Source of the DNA: a virus
DNA: 41,669 nucleotides
Strand: one strand, 5' to 3'
Virus record (IMG/VR): IMGVR_UViG_3300010885_042165
Span: 1 to 41,669 of that record
The translations under genes and the position numbers were made by a program. The notes beneath the pieces were generated by a model that had not been told where the DNA came from, searched no databases, and saw nothing but the letters and a program-made list of their open reading frames with translations. Every line of letters begins with the position of its first letter. Within the stretch, counting starts at the first letter, position 1. This document shows positions 14,654 to 23,749 of the stretch, one piece after another.

Positions 14654-14670
14654 ACTTAAAAAAGGATTTA

Positions 14671-14889
14671 ATGATGCGCGACAGACATTTTGCATTTTTA
14701 TTAGCATTTTTTGGTGGATGGCTCGGCCTACAGAATTTTTACTTGGGCAATAAGGTCTTGGGTTTTGTTTGTGTATTTTTTTGTTGGACTTTATTACCAG
14801 CAGTTTTTAGCTTTTTCCACGCGATCGATATCCTATGCTTAACAAAAAAAGAGTTTGATGCAAAGTACAACAAGGGGGATTTATCATGA
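14671..14889 (+). CDS. TM2-domain membrane protein
   Basis: The 72-residue protein fits the TM2 domain (PF05154): RDRHFAFLLAFFGGWLGLQNFYLGN, a short link, then a second membrane helix VLGFVCVFFCWTLLPAVFSFFHAID. The G-x-x-G-x-x-x-F-Y-L-G motif is clear. TM2 proteins are small inner-membrane proteins of poorly known function. Here it lies between capsid and connector genes behind a hairpin, as expected of a cargo gene (moron) inserted in a structural operon. It overlaps the next gene by 4 bp. Confidence 0.75.
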   Translation: MMRDRHFAFLLAFFGGWLGLQNFYLGNKVLGFVCVFFCWTLLPAVFSFFHAIDILCLTKKEFDAKYNKGDLS

Positions 14890-15089
14890 AATTAATCGCC
14901 AAAAAATATTTTGTTTTTATGAAAGATAAAGAGCGAGCCCAAGCCAAAGAAGGCGATTTAATCGATGTCGAAAACAAGCAAGAGGCATTGCATTTGGTTT
15001 ATATTGGATTTGCAGACGCTTACCAAGAGCCTGAAATAGAGCAAAAAATCACAAAAAAAGGCTCAAAAGATGAAAAGATTGGATCATGA
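14886..15089 (+). CDS. Small hypothetical structural-region protein
   Basis: The 67-residue protein (MKLIAKKYFVFMKDKERAQAKEGDLIDV) starts inside an ATGA overlap with the TM2 gene and overlaps the connector gene by 20 bp. It is charged and soluble. A beta-strand start followed by a helix and a Lys-rich tail recalls the small proteins often coded between capsid and connector genes. No family recognised. Confidence 0.55.
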   Translation: MKLIAKKYFVFMKDKERAQAKEGDLIDVENKQEALHLVYIGFADAYQEPEIEQKITKKGSKDEKIGS

Positions 15090-15729
15090 ATCGGCAACTT
15101 TGATTGATTATAAAGCTTTTTTGCTGCCAAAACTGAAAGAGATATTGCGGATTTTAGACAATGAAACAGATGCGCAGTTTGGTGCATTGTTGCAAATATC
15201 TTTAGGTTTGATAGAGAGATGGACTGGATTAACTCTTGCAGAGCGTAATTTCACTTATAGCTATTCAAGCCCTGAGCAATCTAGACTAAAGTGCCACGAA
15301 AAAATCCTTCCGATTTCAAGAACGCCGATTTTTAAGGATTCTATCTTGGGATTAAAGCTTAATTTTGTTGACTCACCAAGCATAAATGTCGATTGTCAAA
15401 TAGAACCTATGGATTCTTATGGCGAGGTTTTTATTGGCGAGAACAGTAATATAAACTTGGCAGATAGCCTTATAATCAATGAAAACTTCCCTTTAACGCT
15501 TGAATACAAAGCAGGCTATAAAGAGGTTGAAGGCGTTTGGGCTTGCCCTGCTGAATTACAGCAAGCCATTGTTAGCTTGGCCGCTTACATGTACACAAAT
15601 CCAGCTGATTGTGACTCCAGCGGTTGCAGTTGTGGTACGTCCTCAAACGGCATAAAAGTTCCAAGTGAAACGGCTTTATTGATTGATGGCTTTCTTGTGA
15701 AAAGGTTTGACTATGGCATGTACTTTTAA
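15070..15729 (+). CDS. Head-tail connector (HK97 gp6-like adaptor)
   Basis: The 219-residue protein has the helical N-terminal half of gp6-type connectors (LLPKLKEILRILDNE, LLQISLGLIERWTG), a beta-rich insert and the final PAELQQAIVSLAAYMYTNP helix. It would ring the portal. An odd Cys-rich insert (DCDSSGCSCGTSS) precedes the last segment. It overlaps the next gene by 17 bp. Confidence 0.7.
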   Translation: MKRLDHESATLIDYKAFLLPKLKEILRILDNETDAQFGALLQISLGLIERWTGLTLAERNFTYSYSSPEQSRLKCHEKILPISRTPIFKDSILGLKLNFVDSPSINVDCQIEPMDSYGEVFIGENSNINLADSLIINENFPLTLEYKAGYKEVEGVWACPAELQQAIVSLAAYMYTNPADCDSSGCSCGTSSNGIKVPSETALLIDGFLVKRFDYGMYF

Positions 15730-16117
15730 GCGAGTTAAAACTTGGCAACTTTGCTACAGTGACTTAAAGAACAGATGCACGGTTGTTGGGCGTAATATGT
15801 CGCCTAACCACCCCGATGCAGTGGTTGGCCAATACAACACACTTAATGATTTGTTTGCTTTTTATGGCGCGGTCGAAACAAAAAAAGGAGTGACTAACTC
15901 AAGCGGATTGGCATTAGGCGACAACGTTACACACAAGATTTATGCGCGGTATCGTGACTGCCAATCTTTCGTTTTTGACGTGAAAAAGCACAGGATATCG
16001 ATTAAAAATAAACTATACTCGATTGAAAGCATTGAGAATTTAAACGATGATGATGTCACGCTTATTTTTTATTGCAAACAAGAAGGCGACACAACAAACT
16101 TGGGGAGCCACTCATGA
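15713..16117 (+). CDS. Head-tail joining protein
   Basis: The start is the ATG at 15713 with AAAAGG upstream; the 134-residue protein has a beta-barrel pattern typical of the phage head-tail joining family (PF05521): ALGDNVTHKIYARY, FVFDVKKHRISIKNKLYSIESIENLN, DDVTLIFYCKQ. It closes the head after DNA packaging. A reverse GGCCAACC copy lies at 15823. It overlaps the connector gene and touches the next gene by 4 bp (ATGA). Confidence 0.75.
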   Translation: MACTFKRVKTWQLCYSDLKNRCTVVGRNMSPNHPDAVVGQYNTLNDLFAFYGAVETKKGVTNSSGLALGDNVTHKIYARYRDCQSFVFDVKKHRISIKNKLYSIESIENLNDDDVTLIFYCKQEGDTTNLGSHS

Positions 16118-16488
16118 GTAACTCGTTTATTTTTAACGTTGCGCGGCTTATCAATGCTGTACACAAAAAGCACGCTATAACCCTGAAAAAAGACCTTGTA
16201 TCAGGCTTAACAACGGGCAAACGAAGTGGGCGAGTTTATCGCATAAAAGGCCGTGATCATCAAGCATCCGCCCCCGGTGAAATGCCTGCGAAAATAAGCG
16301 GTACGCTTGCAAAATCTGTTAAATATCGATTAAAAACTAAGCAAATCGAGCTTGGCGAAACCGCTTTTTACGCTGGATTTTTGGAGCTTGGCACGGCAAG
16401 AATGGCCGCGCGGCCACACATTAAGCCAGTAATTGAAAATGGCATGGATAACCTTGAAAAACTTTATGCGAAAGAGGCCATTAAATGA
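16114..16488 (+). CDS. HK97 gp10-like tail completion protein
   Basis: The ATG at 16114, in an ATGA overlap with the previous gene, gives 124 residues. RSGRVYRIKGRDHQASAPGEMPAKISGTLAKSVKYR and FYAGFLELGTARMAARPHIKPVIE are the usual marks of the gp10 family (the Y-x-x-x-x-E-x-G-T-x-x-x-x-A-R-P pattern). It joins tail to head. It overlaps the next gene by 4 bp. Confidence 0.85.
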   Translation: MSNSFIFNVARLINAVHKKHAITLKKDLVSGLTTGKRSGRVYRIKGRDHQASAPGEMPAKISGTLAKSVKYRLKTKQIELGETAFYAGFLELGTARMAARPHIKPVIENGMDNLEKLYAKEAIK

Positions 16489-17582
16489 TTAGCCAAGTCG
16501 ATATTTTGCGCCAATTAAACATTTATCTTCCTTTTGTTACGGCAGATTTTGAGTTATCAACAAGTGTAATTGATTGTTTTGTGGATAACTCAAGCGGCAA
16601 AACGCTGATTGTGGCCAACCTTGCTGACGCGTCCAACGTATTTATTGACAGGCACTATCACTTAAAAGGCGCGTACTTAACCAACCCAATCACATCAATT
16701 CAAGAAGTGGCCACAGGCTTTTATCAAGTTGATTTTGAGAATTATCACAACCTGACAATGCCAAAGCTTGAAAAAGACAATAAGGTTGTGCGATTGCGTG
16801 GGGCTGAAACGATAGATTATGAATTTAGCCAAGTGATTGATGAGTATTCAATCATAGTTAAATCGCCCACGCCTATCATTGCCGACGTGCAATTGTGGGG
16901 GCTTAACAGTGAAACTTGCTGGATGTTATGCGTTGAAAAAACAGGCAATACGGCCACTTTTGAAGCTGGCCCAGGTTATGCGTATAACGGCACAGTCGAG
17001 GCAGAAAATCTTCAACTTACAGGGCAAAACGTTTATATTGCACCAGCGCGAGAATCGGTGATGGAATTTTACTCACAGACCGCGCAAGACAAAAAAGCTT
17101 GCTACATTGTTTTTGGGGATCGTGCGACGTTGTCAAACAACAAAAACGATGCAGGCGAGACCAGTCGCAATGCTGGAAAAGAAAGCGAAGATTTGCGCGT
17201 AAGTACTGATATTGATCTCTTTGTTGTTTACCCTGCTGACCCAGCCGACGAAAAACATATAAAGGCAACAATTGACGCCTATACTAAGACTTATGATAAT
17301 CTAAACAAGTGCTTATATGGCCATACGCGCTTTAAAAACGACAGGCAAATCACGCCAACATCAAGCGGTTATGTTGCGATAACCGACGATGCGAATTATG
17401 TGCATCAATATTCATACCAAGCAATTGATTTTATTAACATAGTTGACAATGGTTTATATTATAATCTGGCGCAAGATGACGAAGTTTTAAGGCAAATTAA
17501 CATTGATTTGAGGTTTAAAACCGAGTTTGACGGTGATTTGAGTGATGTTTTAACGGCAAGTGTTAAATTAGACGGGGGATAA
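16485..17582 (+). CDS. Tail terminator / Mu gp37-like protein, enlarged
   Basis: The 365-residue protein is in the place of Mu gp37, before the sheath. Its central to C-terminal part (SEDLRVSTDIDLFVVYPADPADEKHIKATIDAYTKTYDNLNKCLYGH, then INIVDNGLYYNL) looks like a tail-terminator fold. The N-terminal 190 residues are an extra beta-rich region (FENYHNLTMPKL, YEFSQVIDEYSIIVKS), so it is about twice the size I expect for gp37. The extra part may be a collar or a second copy. A GGCCAACC copy is at 16613. Function is inferred mainly from gene order. Confidence 0.5.
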   Translation: MISQVDILRQLNIYLPFVTADFELSTSVIDCFVDNSSGKTLIVANLADASNVFIDRHYHLKGAYLTNPITSIQEVATGFYQVDFENYHNLTMPKLEKDNKVVRLRGAETIDYEFSQVIDEYSIIVKSPTPIIADVQLWGLNSETCWMLCVEKTGNTATFEAGPGYAYNGTVEAENLQLTGQNVYIAPARESVMEFYSQTAQDKKACYIVFGDRATLSNNKNDAGETSRNAGKESEDLRVSTDIDLFVVYPADPADEKHIKATIDAYTKTYDNLNKCLYGHTRFKNDRQITPTSSGYVAITDDANYVHQYSYQAIDFINIVDNGLYYNLAQDDEVLRQINIDLRFKTEFDGDLSDVLTASVKLDGG

Positions 17583-17583
17583 A

Positions 17584-17790
17584 ATGGAAATTAAACAGTA
17601 TTTAGACAGAAAAGGGCTTGCGGTTTTTGTTGAGTTTAGCGATGGCATAGCAATAAACAAAGAGCATCGGCAGGCGATTAAAAACGGGTTACTAGAGGAG
17701 GTGGAAACGGTAACAAAAGAGGAAGTAATCGAAACACACACATTAAAGAAAGGCAATAAAAAATGGCATCAATCAGACAACCAGTCGTAA
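17584..17790 (+). CDS. Small hypothetical tail protein
   Basis: The 68-residue protein (MEIKQYLDRKGLAVFVEFSDGIAINKEHRQ) sits between the tail terminator and the sheath, the place of Mu gp38, but I see no sequence match to that family. Its C-terminus is Glu/Lys rich and overlaps the sheath gene by 28 bp. The ribosome site is GGGGGATAAA. Confidence 0.5.
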   Translation: MEIKQYLDRKGLAVFVEFSDGIAINKEHRQAIKNGLLEEVETVTKEEVIETHTLKKGNKKWHQSDNQS

Positions 17791-19346
17791 GTGTTAACCT
17801 TATCCCCGAGCTATCCAAAGTAAGCCTAGGCCAACGCCGTGGCTTGATTGTGGGTACAGTAGCAGACGATAAGGCTGGCATTTTTGGAACAGGCACGACC
17901 AAGTTTTTACAGGAGAGCCAAGCCGTATCATTTGAATCAAAAACAGACGAGGAGTTGATTGGCTTGTTCGGCGTGGGCCGCTTGTATCACACAATCAAAC
18001 AGGCCATTGCTGGCGGTAACAAGGCGTTTCCTTTTGACGTTTTGTTGGTTAAAAACGCCGTATCAACCGACACATCAACGCTTGAATTTGTTGGCAACGC
18101 AACGACAAAAGGCACATTATCGCTTAATATTTTTGATGATGCGCAATTCGGCATAAAGGTTGATTACGCAATTGGCGATACACCATTACAGGTAGCAACA
18201 AAGGTTTATAACGCGGTTCAATCGCGTGAAAACAAGCCATTCTCATTATCTTTGTTACCATTGGGATCAGTAAAATTCACTTGGTTAGACGGGTTCAATA
18301 CAGCGTCAACGCCATTCCATATCAAATGCAATGACGGCGGTTTAGCACCCGTTTTAACGCATGACACCACGACTAAACCAACACAGCCTAACGTTAGCCT
18401 GTTTGATATCGTTGGTGACCAAAGATACACCACGGTGTTGTGGCCTGATTACTATGGGGATAGCGTGCAAAACGTTTTAATCCCATTCTTGCGCGATCGT
18501 TTGAATGTTTACAATAACATTTTGGACGGTATCGGCTACACTTCAAAAACAAGTACCTTGGCCGCTTTGATTTCTGAAACGGCTACTTATCAATCTGAGG
18601 GTGTTGTTATCACTGGCCACCGCTTAATTGATGGCGTATTTGATGCCTCGATTGGCGCGGCTGATACGCAATTCCCAGACGGCATGGTAGCGTTTGGCGC
18701 GTTCGCGATTGATCGCACAGCGGTTGAAGGTGCTATCCTGACTGACATCATTAGTGGGGCTGAAGGATTGGCGGATTACACGGGGGGCGCGGCACTTGCA
18801 AGCTTGCCATATCATAATATCCCCATCAATAACACCACGCCAAACAACCCAGCATGGTACTTCTCGCTTGAAGAACAACGTACATTAAAAGAGAATAACA
18901 TCTCAACATTGGGCGTGAATTCTGCTGGCAATACCAATATCATCGGCGATTGGGTGACATTGTGGAAAACTGATACAGCAGGAAATCCTAATAACGTTTG
19001 GACGCCGCTTGAGCATATCCGCACCAGCTCGATTGTTCGCGAGTACTTTGAATCTTCGGCACGGACGCGCTTCGGCAAAACACGCATGACAAATGGTGAC
19101 ACTGTCATTGGCCGTTCGATGGTTAACAAAGCACTGGTTGAAGTTTGGGCTGAAAGGGTCTTTCAAAAACTTGGAGACTTAGCTTTAGTGACTGCTGGCG
19201 CGTTGGCACTTGAGCAATTTCAGAAACGATTAAGCGTGGTATTGAACACTCGACAAGGCGAGATTTTAATCAATTCAGAAGTCGAGATTGTGACCCACGT
19301 TGGCATCATTAACTTTAACTTGCGCGTAACCACCCAATACAAATAA
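17763..19346 (+). CDS. Contractile tail sheath protein (Mu gpL-like)
   Basis: The 527-residue protein matches Mu-type sheath proteins: VSVNLIPELSKVSLGQRRGLIVG near the start, a large central domain with GDQRYTTVLWPDYYGD, ITGHRLIDGVFDASIG and YHNIPINNTTPNNPAWYFSLEEQRTLKENNIS, and the C-terminal RLSVVLNTRQGEILINSEVEIVTHVGIINFNLRV. It wraps the tube and drives contraction. This is the clearest sign that the phage is a myovirus. Confidence 0.92.
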   Translation: MASIRQPVVSVNLIPELSKVSLGQRRGLIVGTVADDKAGIFGTGTTKFLQESQAVSFESKTDEELIGLFGVGRLYHTIKQAIAGGNKAFPFDVLLVKNAVSTDTSTLEFVGNATTKGTLSLNIFDDAQFGIKVDYAIGDTPLQVATKVYNAVQSRENKPFSLSLLPLGSVKFTWLDGFNTASTPFHIKCNDGGLAPVLTHDTTTKPTQPNVSLFDIVGDQRYTTVLWPDYYGDSVQNVLIPFLRDRLNVYNNILDGIGYTSKTSTLAALISETATYQSEGVVITGHRLIDGVFDASIGAADTQFPDGMVAFGAFAIDRTAVEGAILTDIISGAEGLADYTGGAALASLPYHNIPINNTTPNNPAWYFSLEEQRTLKENNISTLGVNSAGNTNIIGDWVTLWKTDTAGNPNNVWTPLEHIRTSSIVREYFESSARTRFGKTRMTNGDTVIGRSMVNKALVEVWAERVFQKLGDLALVTAGALALEQFQKRLSVVLNTRQGEILINSEVEIVTHVGIINFNLRVTTQYK

Positions 19347-19358
19347 GGATAATTAAAA

Positions 19359-19757
19359 ATGGCAAATATTGAATTATATGACGTTTATTTAAATGGCGAT
19401 GAAGTCATTACTGGTGCTGATTCTGTGACTTACACGGAATATTACGGCAAGGGGGAGGCCAGAACCGCACACGGCGGTGGTAAAATTATTACCTACTTTG
19501 TCAGCAAACTTGACGATCAACGCCAAACCATTAAATTTAAAGTGCCTGTTGGAATAGGTTCTGTAAATAACGCCAGAAAATTCAGGGAGGCACTTGCAAA
19601 AGAAAATATCGGTGAACATACAATTAAACTCAAGCCTCGAATGGAAGGCCGCGATACTTTGACATTTAGAAATTGCGGCAACACAGATAATGGAGAGGTT
19701 AACGTTTCTGATGATAATTCCACTGAATTTACATTTGAAGGCATACAAGTCATTTAA
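19359..19757 (+). CDS. Tail tube protein (Mu gpM-like)
   Basis: The 132-residue protein fits the Mu M / Tail_tube family (PF10618). It has LYDVYLNGDEVITGADSVTYTEYYGKGEARTAHGG, a central IKFKVPVGIGSVNNARKF helix turn, and the final SDDNSTEFTFEGIQVI. It stacks in rings inside the sheath. The gene follows the sheath by 12 bp and should be strongly expressed (ribosome site AAGGATAA). Confidence 0.9.
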   Translation: MANIELYDVYLNGDEVITGADSVTYTEYYGKGEARTAHGGGKIITYFVSKLDDQRQTIKFKVPVGIGSVNNARKFREALAKENIGEHTIKLKPRMEGRDTLTFRNCGNTDNGEVNVSDDNSTEFTFEGIQVI

Positions 19758-19768
19758 AAGGATAAATC

Positions 19769-20230
19769 ATGCATATTTTAGAACTAAAAAAGCCGTTTGA
19801 GCTGGACGGCGTGACTTATGATGCGGTGACTTTGCAGTTGCCTGAATCTATCAGTAAGCAACAAAAAAGCGCGCTGGTTAAATTCAAATCGTTTATTGAA
19901 CACGCCGACCGCAAAGCACAATTCGCAATGGCAGAAAAAGCTGGCGTGTTGGCCGATATTGCCTCACGTGAAACAACAAAAGAAGTTGTTACACAAGACG
20001 ATGGCGAAAAGGTAACAGCCGAAGTTGCGCAAATGATGGTTATGTACCCTCTTTCGGACAAAAACTTTATTTTTGAGCTTTACGAAAGTTTTATCGAGCT
20101 GAGAAAGTTGGTTAAGCCTATCATTCAATACGATGGCGAGAATTTAAACGATTTGGCGTTTGAAGGCATTGATTTTAATGATTTATTAAATATCGCGGCA
20201 ACATTTAGCGTGGTTTTTATCAAGAGCTGA
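19769..20230 (+). CDS. Tail assembly chaperone (Mu gp41-like), upstream frame
   Basis: The 153-residue protein (MHILELKKPFELDGVTYDAVTLQLPESIS) fits the Phage_TAC/gp41 type: a short beta part, a helical middle and the end FEGIDFNDLLNIAATFSVVF. It lies between tube and tape measure, where nearly all tailed phages place a frameshifted chaperone pair. The stop at 20228-20230 is bypassed by a -1 shift in the longer product (next entry). It binds the tape measure before tube growth. Confidence 0.8.
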   Translation: MHILELKKPFELDGVTYDAVTLQLPESISKQQKSALVKFKSFIEHADRKAQFAMAEKAGVLADIASRETTKEVVTQDDGEKVTAEVAQMMVMYPLSDKNFIFELYESFIELRKLVKPIIQYDGENLNDLAFEGIDFNDLLNIAATFSVVFIKS

Positions 20231-20427
20231 TACTGATTGACGAGAGGCTGGAGCTTGCATTGGTTCTGGCCTCTTCTAGCGATGGGCAGGTATCAGTGGA
20301 ATACGCCCAAAAAATGAGTGGTGAAGATTTAATTAAGTCGTTGAAATATTATCAAATAAGGAACAAAGCGTTGAGTAACAATAAGCCCATGCCAGCTTAC
20401 GATCAAATAAAAAGGGATATAAAATGA
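20209..20427 (+). CDS. -1 frameshift extension of the tail chaperone
   Basis: The -1 frame is open from 20209 (after TAG at 20206-20208) to TGA at 20425-20427. It encodes YQELILIDERLELALVLASS and later GEDLIKSLKYYQIRNKALS, ending in an ATGA overlap with the tape measure gene. Upstream and extension share only 20209-20230, so the shift must be there; the only run is GTT TTT A at 20213-20219, giving ...VVF-YQEL... A fusion of about 217 residues from 19769 is expected as the minor product. The helical extension should bind the tape measure. The slip site is not a canonical X-XXY-YYZ heptamer. Confidence 0.75.
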   Translation, partial: RGFYQELILIDERLELALVLASSSDGQVSVEYAQKMSGEDLIKSLKYYQIRNKALSNNKPMPAYDQIKRDIK

Positions 20428-22421
20428 GTTCGAGTACAAATATAAATTACACACTAAGCGCGATTGACAAGATTACGCCTGTACTCAAAGACATTGAAAA
20501 GCTCTCAAAGAAGGTACAGGCCAGCTTAAAAATGACAGCAAGCGTTACGGCCAACACGCAAAGCGCAAGCGGTGCAATTAGTAAGCTTGCCAAAACACCT
20601 CTTAAAATAAACGGCGCAGTATCGGTGGATACAAGCGAGATTGATGCGGCCATAGCTAAAGCAAAAAAAGCAAGCGCGGATATTAGAAACGTTAGCTTTG
20701 GGTTAAACGGAATCACTACCACGAAAAAATTTGGCAACAATGGCAACAATATGACCATCTCAGAAAGTTCGATGCCTTCAATTCCGGGACTTGGCTGGGC
20801 AGCTGGTGCTGCTGCCGTTGGATTAGTGGCTAAGAAATCTGTGCAGGTGTTTGCTGACTTAGAAACAGAGCAGTACAAACTGGCAAAAACTTTGGGCGTT
20901 GGGCTAAAGAGCGACAAGCTCAAAGCTTACACAGCAGAAATGCGCAAGCTTTCAATTGAAGTAGGTATGTCAAACGAAGAATTGACTGAACAGGCTACTC
21001 AGTTCGCTAAAGTAGATAGCTCAAGAAGCGCAGAGCAGCTCGCAAAAATGGTTAAAACAGCGGCGGCGAATACAAAAGAGTGGGAGGTTGACATTGGACT
21101 TATTGTCAAAACAATGAGTTCATTGCAAGATACCTTCAAGATGACCGATAAGCAAGTGGCCGATACGATGGATAAAATCGGTATGCTTGGCGATGAAATG
21201 GGTATTCTATCCGAAGCTTACATTGTCGATTTTATGGCAACAAACGCGGCGTTAATGTCGACAAGTGGCTTTAATGCAGATCAAATTTTGGCAATTGCTG
21301 CAGCAGCTGGTGAGGCACAGGTGCAAGTTAGCGAGGCTGGTAACATGATTAAGGTGTTGTCAAAAGAATTAAGTAAGATAAGTAACGAGGATTTAGGAAC
21401 GTTGGGAATCAACGCCGATGTGTTTAGAAAAATGGGCAAGCCAGAACAAATTGACGCGGTTCTTATGGGCTTGAATAGCATTGTTAAACAAACTGGCTTA
21501 ACAGAGGAACAATTGAATAATCTTGACGCAAAAGGCCGACAAGAATTGTTTATGAAGCAAGGCGCAAAAATGGGCGTGGACGTATCCCAGCTATTTTCGT
21601 CGATTGTTGGCAATAACTATGACGATGTGATAGGTAGGATAGCGGCGCAATACGGAAAGAGTGAAAAAGCCAAAAATTTGATGGGCGACCCAAAAAACTA
21701 TGAAGGCCGTGCTATGAAAGGTTTGGCTGGTGAAGCTGAAACCGCAAACGGTAAATTCTCTAGGCTCAAAGCTTATGTAATGGCTGGACTTTCAGACATT
21801 GGCGGAGCTTTTTATGAGGCCTTTGCTGGTGATTGGATTATGCCCTTGTGGGATTCGATTGGTGGCAATTTTAGCCGTGTTTTTGCGTTGTTTGGAGACG
21901 GGGCTGGGAATGCGACTGGTGCGTTGGAGGTCTTAAAATTTGCTGTCGGCGGAATAGCTGGTGTGATCAAGGTACTTGCGGTCGTTTTTGAAGTTGTTTT
22001 TCTAGCAATAAAGGGTATAGTTGAAGTCGTTGTAAATTTGTTTATGCTTGATTTTATGGGCGCGATTGATGCAATATCAACAAGATTCAACGACTTTTTG
22101 AATATTTTTAAATTAGGTTCTACCGAAGTCGAAACGAAAATCACGAGCGTTCAAAAAACAACGGCACCAGTCGTTGCGCAAGCTTTGCCAAACAGTAATG
22201 TTGGTGGAATGTCTTACGACGTAGCGCAAAAATTAGCATTTTCGCAGGCTCAAACAACAAACACGGCCAAACAAGCAACAAATGCCCAAACAATTGATAT
22301 TGCAAGCAAAAACATTTTACAAGCGTCTAATTTTATGTTGCAAGCAGCTCAAACGCCAGTCAAGGTGCAAACGACAGCGGCCACGCCATTGGCTGGATTA
22401 GGCGATCAAGGGAGAGGTTAA
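20424..22421 (+). CDS. Tail tape measure protein
   Basis: The 665-residue protein has the expected order: a long helical N-terminal part (IDKITPVLKDIEKLSKKVQ), a TP901-type core (VFADLETEQYKLAKTLGVG, IDAVLMGLNSIVKQTGLTEEQLNN) and hydrophobic segments at about 505-550 (LKFAVGGIAGVIKVLAVVFEVVFLAIKG). It spans the tube lumen and sets tail length; the hydrophobic parts may enter the host membrane. A short tape for a myovirus suggests a tail shorter than that of Mu-length relatives, by inference only. It ends TAATG, overlapping the next gene by 1 bp. Confidence 0.9.
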   Translation: MSSSTNINYTLSAIDKITPVLKDIEKLSKKVQASLKMTASVTANTQSASGAISKLAKTPLKINGAVSVDTSEIDAAIAKAKKASADIRNVSFGLNGITTTKKFGNNGNNMTISESSMPSIPGLGWAAGAAAVGLVAKKSVQVFADLETEQYKLAKTLGVGLKSDKLKAYTAEMRKLSIEVGMSNEELTEQATQFAKVDSSRSAEQLAKMVKTAAANTKEWEVDIGLIVKTMSSLQDTFKMTDKQVADTMDKIGMLGDEMGILSEAYIVDFMATNAALMSTSGFNADQILAIAAAAGEAQVQVSEAGNMIKVLSKELSKISNEDLGTLGINADVFRKMGKPEQIDAVLMGLNSIVKQTGLTEEQLNNLDAKGRQELFMKQGAKMGVDVSQLFSSIVGNNYDDVIGRIAAQYGKSEKAKNLMGDPKNYEGRAMKGLAGEAETANGKFSRLKAYVMAGLSDIGGAFYEAFAGDWIMPLWDSIGGNFSRVFALFGDGAGNATGALEVLKFAVGGIAGVIKVLAVVFEVVFLAIKGIVEVVVNLFMLDFMGAIDAISTRFNDFLNIFKLGSTEVETKITSVQKTTAPVVAQALPNSNVGGMSYDVAQKLAFSQAQTTNTAKQATNAQTIDIASKNILQASNFMLQAAQTPVKVQTTAATPLAGLGDQGRG

Positions 22422-23749
22422 TGGAATCAGTAGATTTATTAGACGGTTCTTTTAAGGGAATTGATTTTTATGTTAAGGACGATGAAGGACTGACTACGTT
22501 TGGCCGCAAGTTGGCCATTCAAGAGTACCCAAACACAAGCGAGCAGTTTGCCGAAGATGTCGGAGGTTTTGCGCGTAATTTTAACCTGACAATATTTTGG
22601 ACTGGCTCACGCGCAATTGAGGATAGCCAGTCATTCATACGGGCTTGCGAGTTCGAAGGTTTCGGTTTGTTGGTACTGCCAATTTTGGGCGAGTTCACGG
22701 TAAAAGCTGGCGAGTGTAAAATCAATTACACGCCCAATGATACAATCAATTACGTTGAAGCCACCGTGGCTTTCCACGAATCACGTAAAGAGGCTGGGTT
22801 TGTCGAAGATGTAGATACACTGAACCAGTGCTTACAATCGGGATATAATGCGCAAAAAAGCATGACAGATTTGTTTGATTTGACTTGGTTGAATGAATAC
22901 ACCGACTTGCTTAAAAAAATAGCAGTATTGACCGATGTCGAGGCTATGATTAACAGCATGATACGCATTGCGCGTACCACCACTGCTCCATTGCGTGAGT
23001 TCTTTTATGCCGTTGACTTGGTAGCCGGCAACATAAATTTTATTTTAGAAGAAGACCAGTTGGCCACCCAGCTGGACAGGGTTTACACTTCGTTAAGTGC
23101 TGGTTTGGTTGGGTACGAAACAAAAGAACTGCTGGATACTATTACGTCCGAAACTGACAATTACGAATCCACTTTAAGCACGGATTTAACGCTTGATAGC
23201 GGTGAATTGTCGAGCCAATCGAACGCGACTTATTGGCCAAGCGATACCGCCACGCGCATAGAGCGAAACAGAACGCGCCAATTGATGGCTGAATACCACC
23301 GCGCAAGCCTTGTTAATCTGGGCTATCAAACCCTCCCGAGCGTAATCTATGATACTGATTCAGAAGCCATAGCTTCTAAAAAATCGCTTGAGTTAAGCTA
23401 TCAAAAGTTGTTTATTGGCGAGACCGTTATAGCAAACGGCCAGCCTTTATTGGAGACAAAAGAGGTTAGCGAGTATTTGACCAACAATGCCGTGTTTGAT
23501 GAAGTCAATCGCACACGAAAAGCGAGCTTAGTCACGCAAGAGGCAAGCGAAAACGTGCGCTTCAAGATTGAAACAGTGGACTTTGGTCGGCTTGATGTAA
23601 ACATACACAGCGCAAGCTACTTGACCGAAGCTGAAAAGCTTAATAACGAGCTTGAATTGGTTGATTTCAGTCGTGTTTTGCGTGACCAAAACAAACGCGC
23701 AACGTACAACATAAACGGCCAATTTGAAGCAATACGACGGGTGCTATAA
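22421..23749 (+). CDS. Mu gpN-like baseplate / DNA circularisation protein
   Basis: The 442-residue protein fits the DNA_circ_N family (PF07157): FKGIDFYVKDDEGLTTFGRKLAIQEYPNTSEQFAEDVGGFARNF, then GFGLLVLPILGEFTVKAGECKINY and VEATVAFHES. In Mu the N protein is a tail/baseplate component. The C-terminal half is helical (LGYQTLPSVIYD, KASLVTQEASENV). It overlaps the preceding and following genes by 1 bp each (TAATG). Confidence 0.85.
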   Translation: MESVDLLDGSFKGIDFYVKDDEGLTTFGRKLAIQEYPNTSEQFAEDVGGFARNFNLTIFWTGSRAIEDSQSFIRACEFEGFGLLVLPILGEFTVKAGECKINYTPNDTINYVEATVAFHESRKEAGFVEDVDTLNQCLQSGYNAQKSMTDLFDLTWLNEYTDLLKKIAVLTDVEAMINSMIRIARTTTAPLREFFYAVDLVAGNINFILEEDQLATQLDRVYTSLSAGLVGYETKELLDTITSETDNYESTLSTDLTLDSGELSSQSNATYWPSDTATRIERNRTRQLMAEYHRASLVNLGYQTLPSVIYDTDSEAIASKKSLELSYQKLFIGETVIANGQPLLETKEVSEYLTNNAVFDEVNRTRKASLVTQEASENVRFKIETVDFGRLDVNIHSASYLTEAEKLNNELELVDFSRVLRDQNKRATYNINGQFEAIRRVL

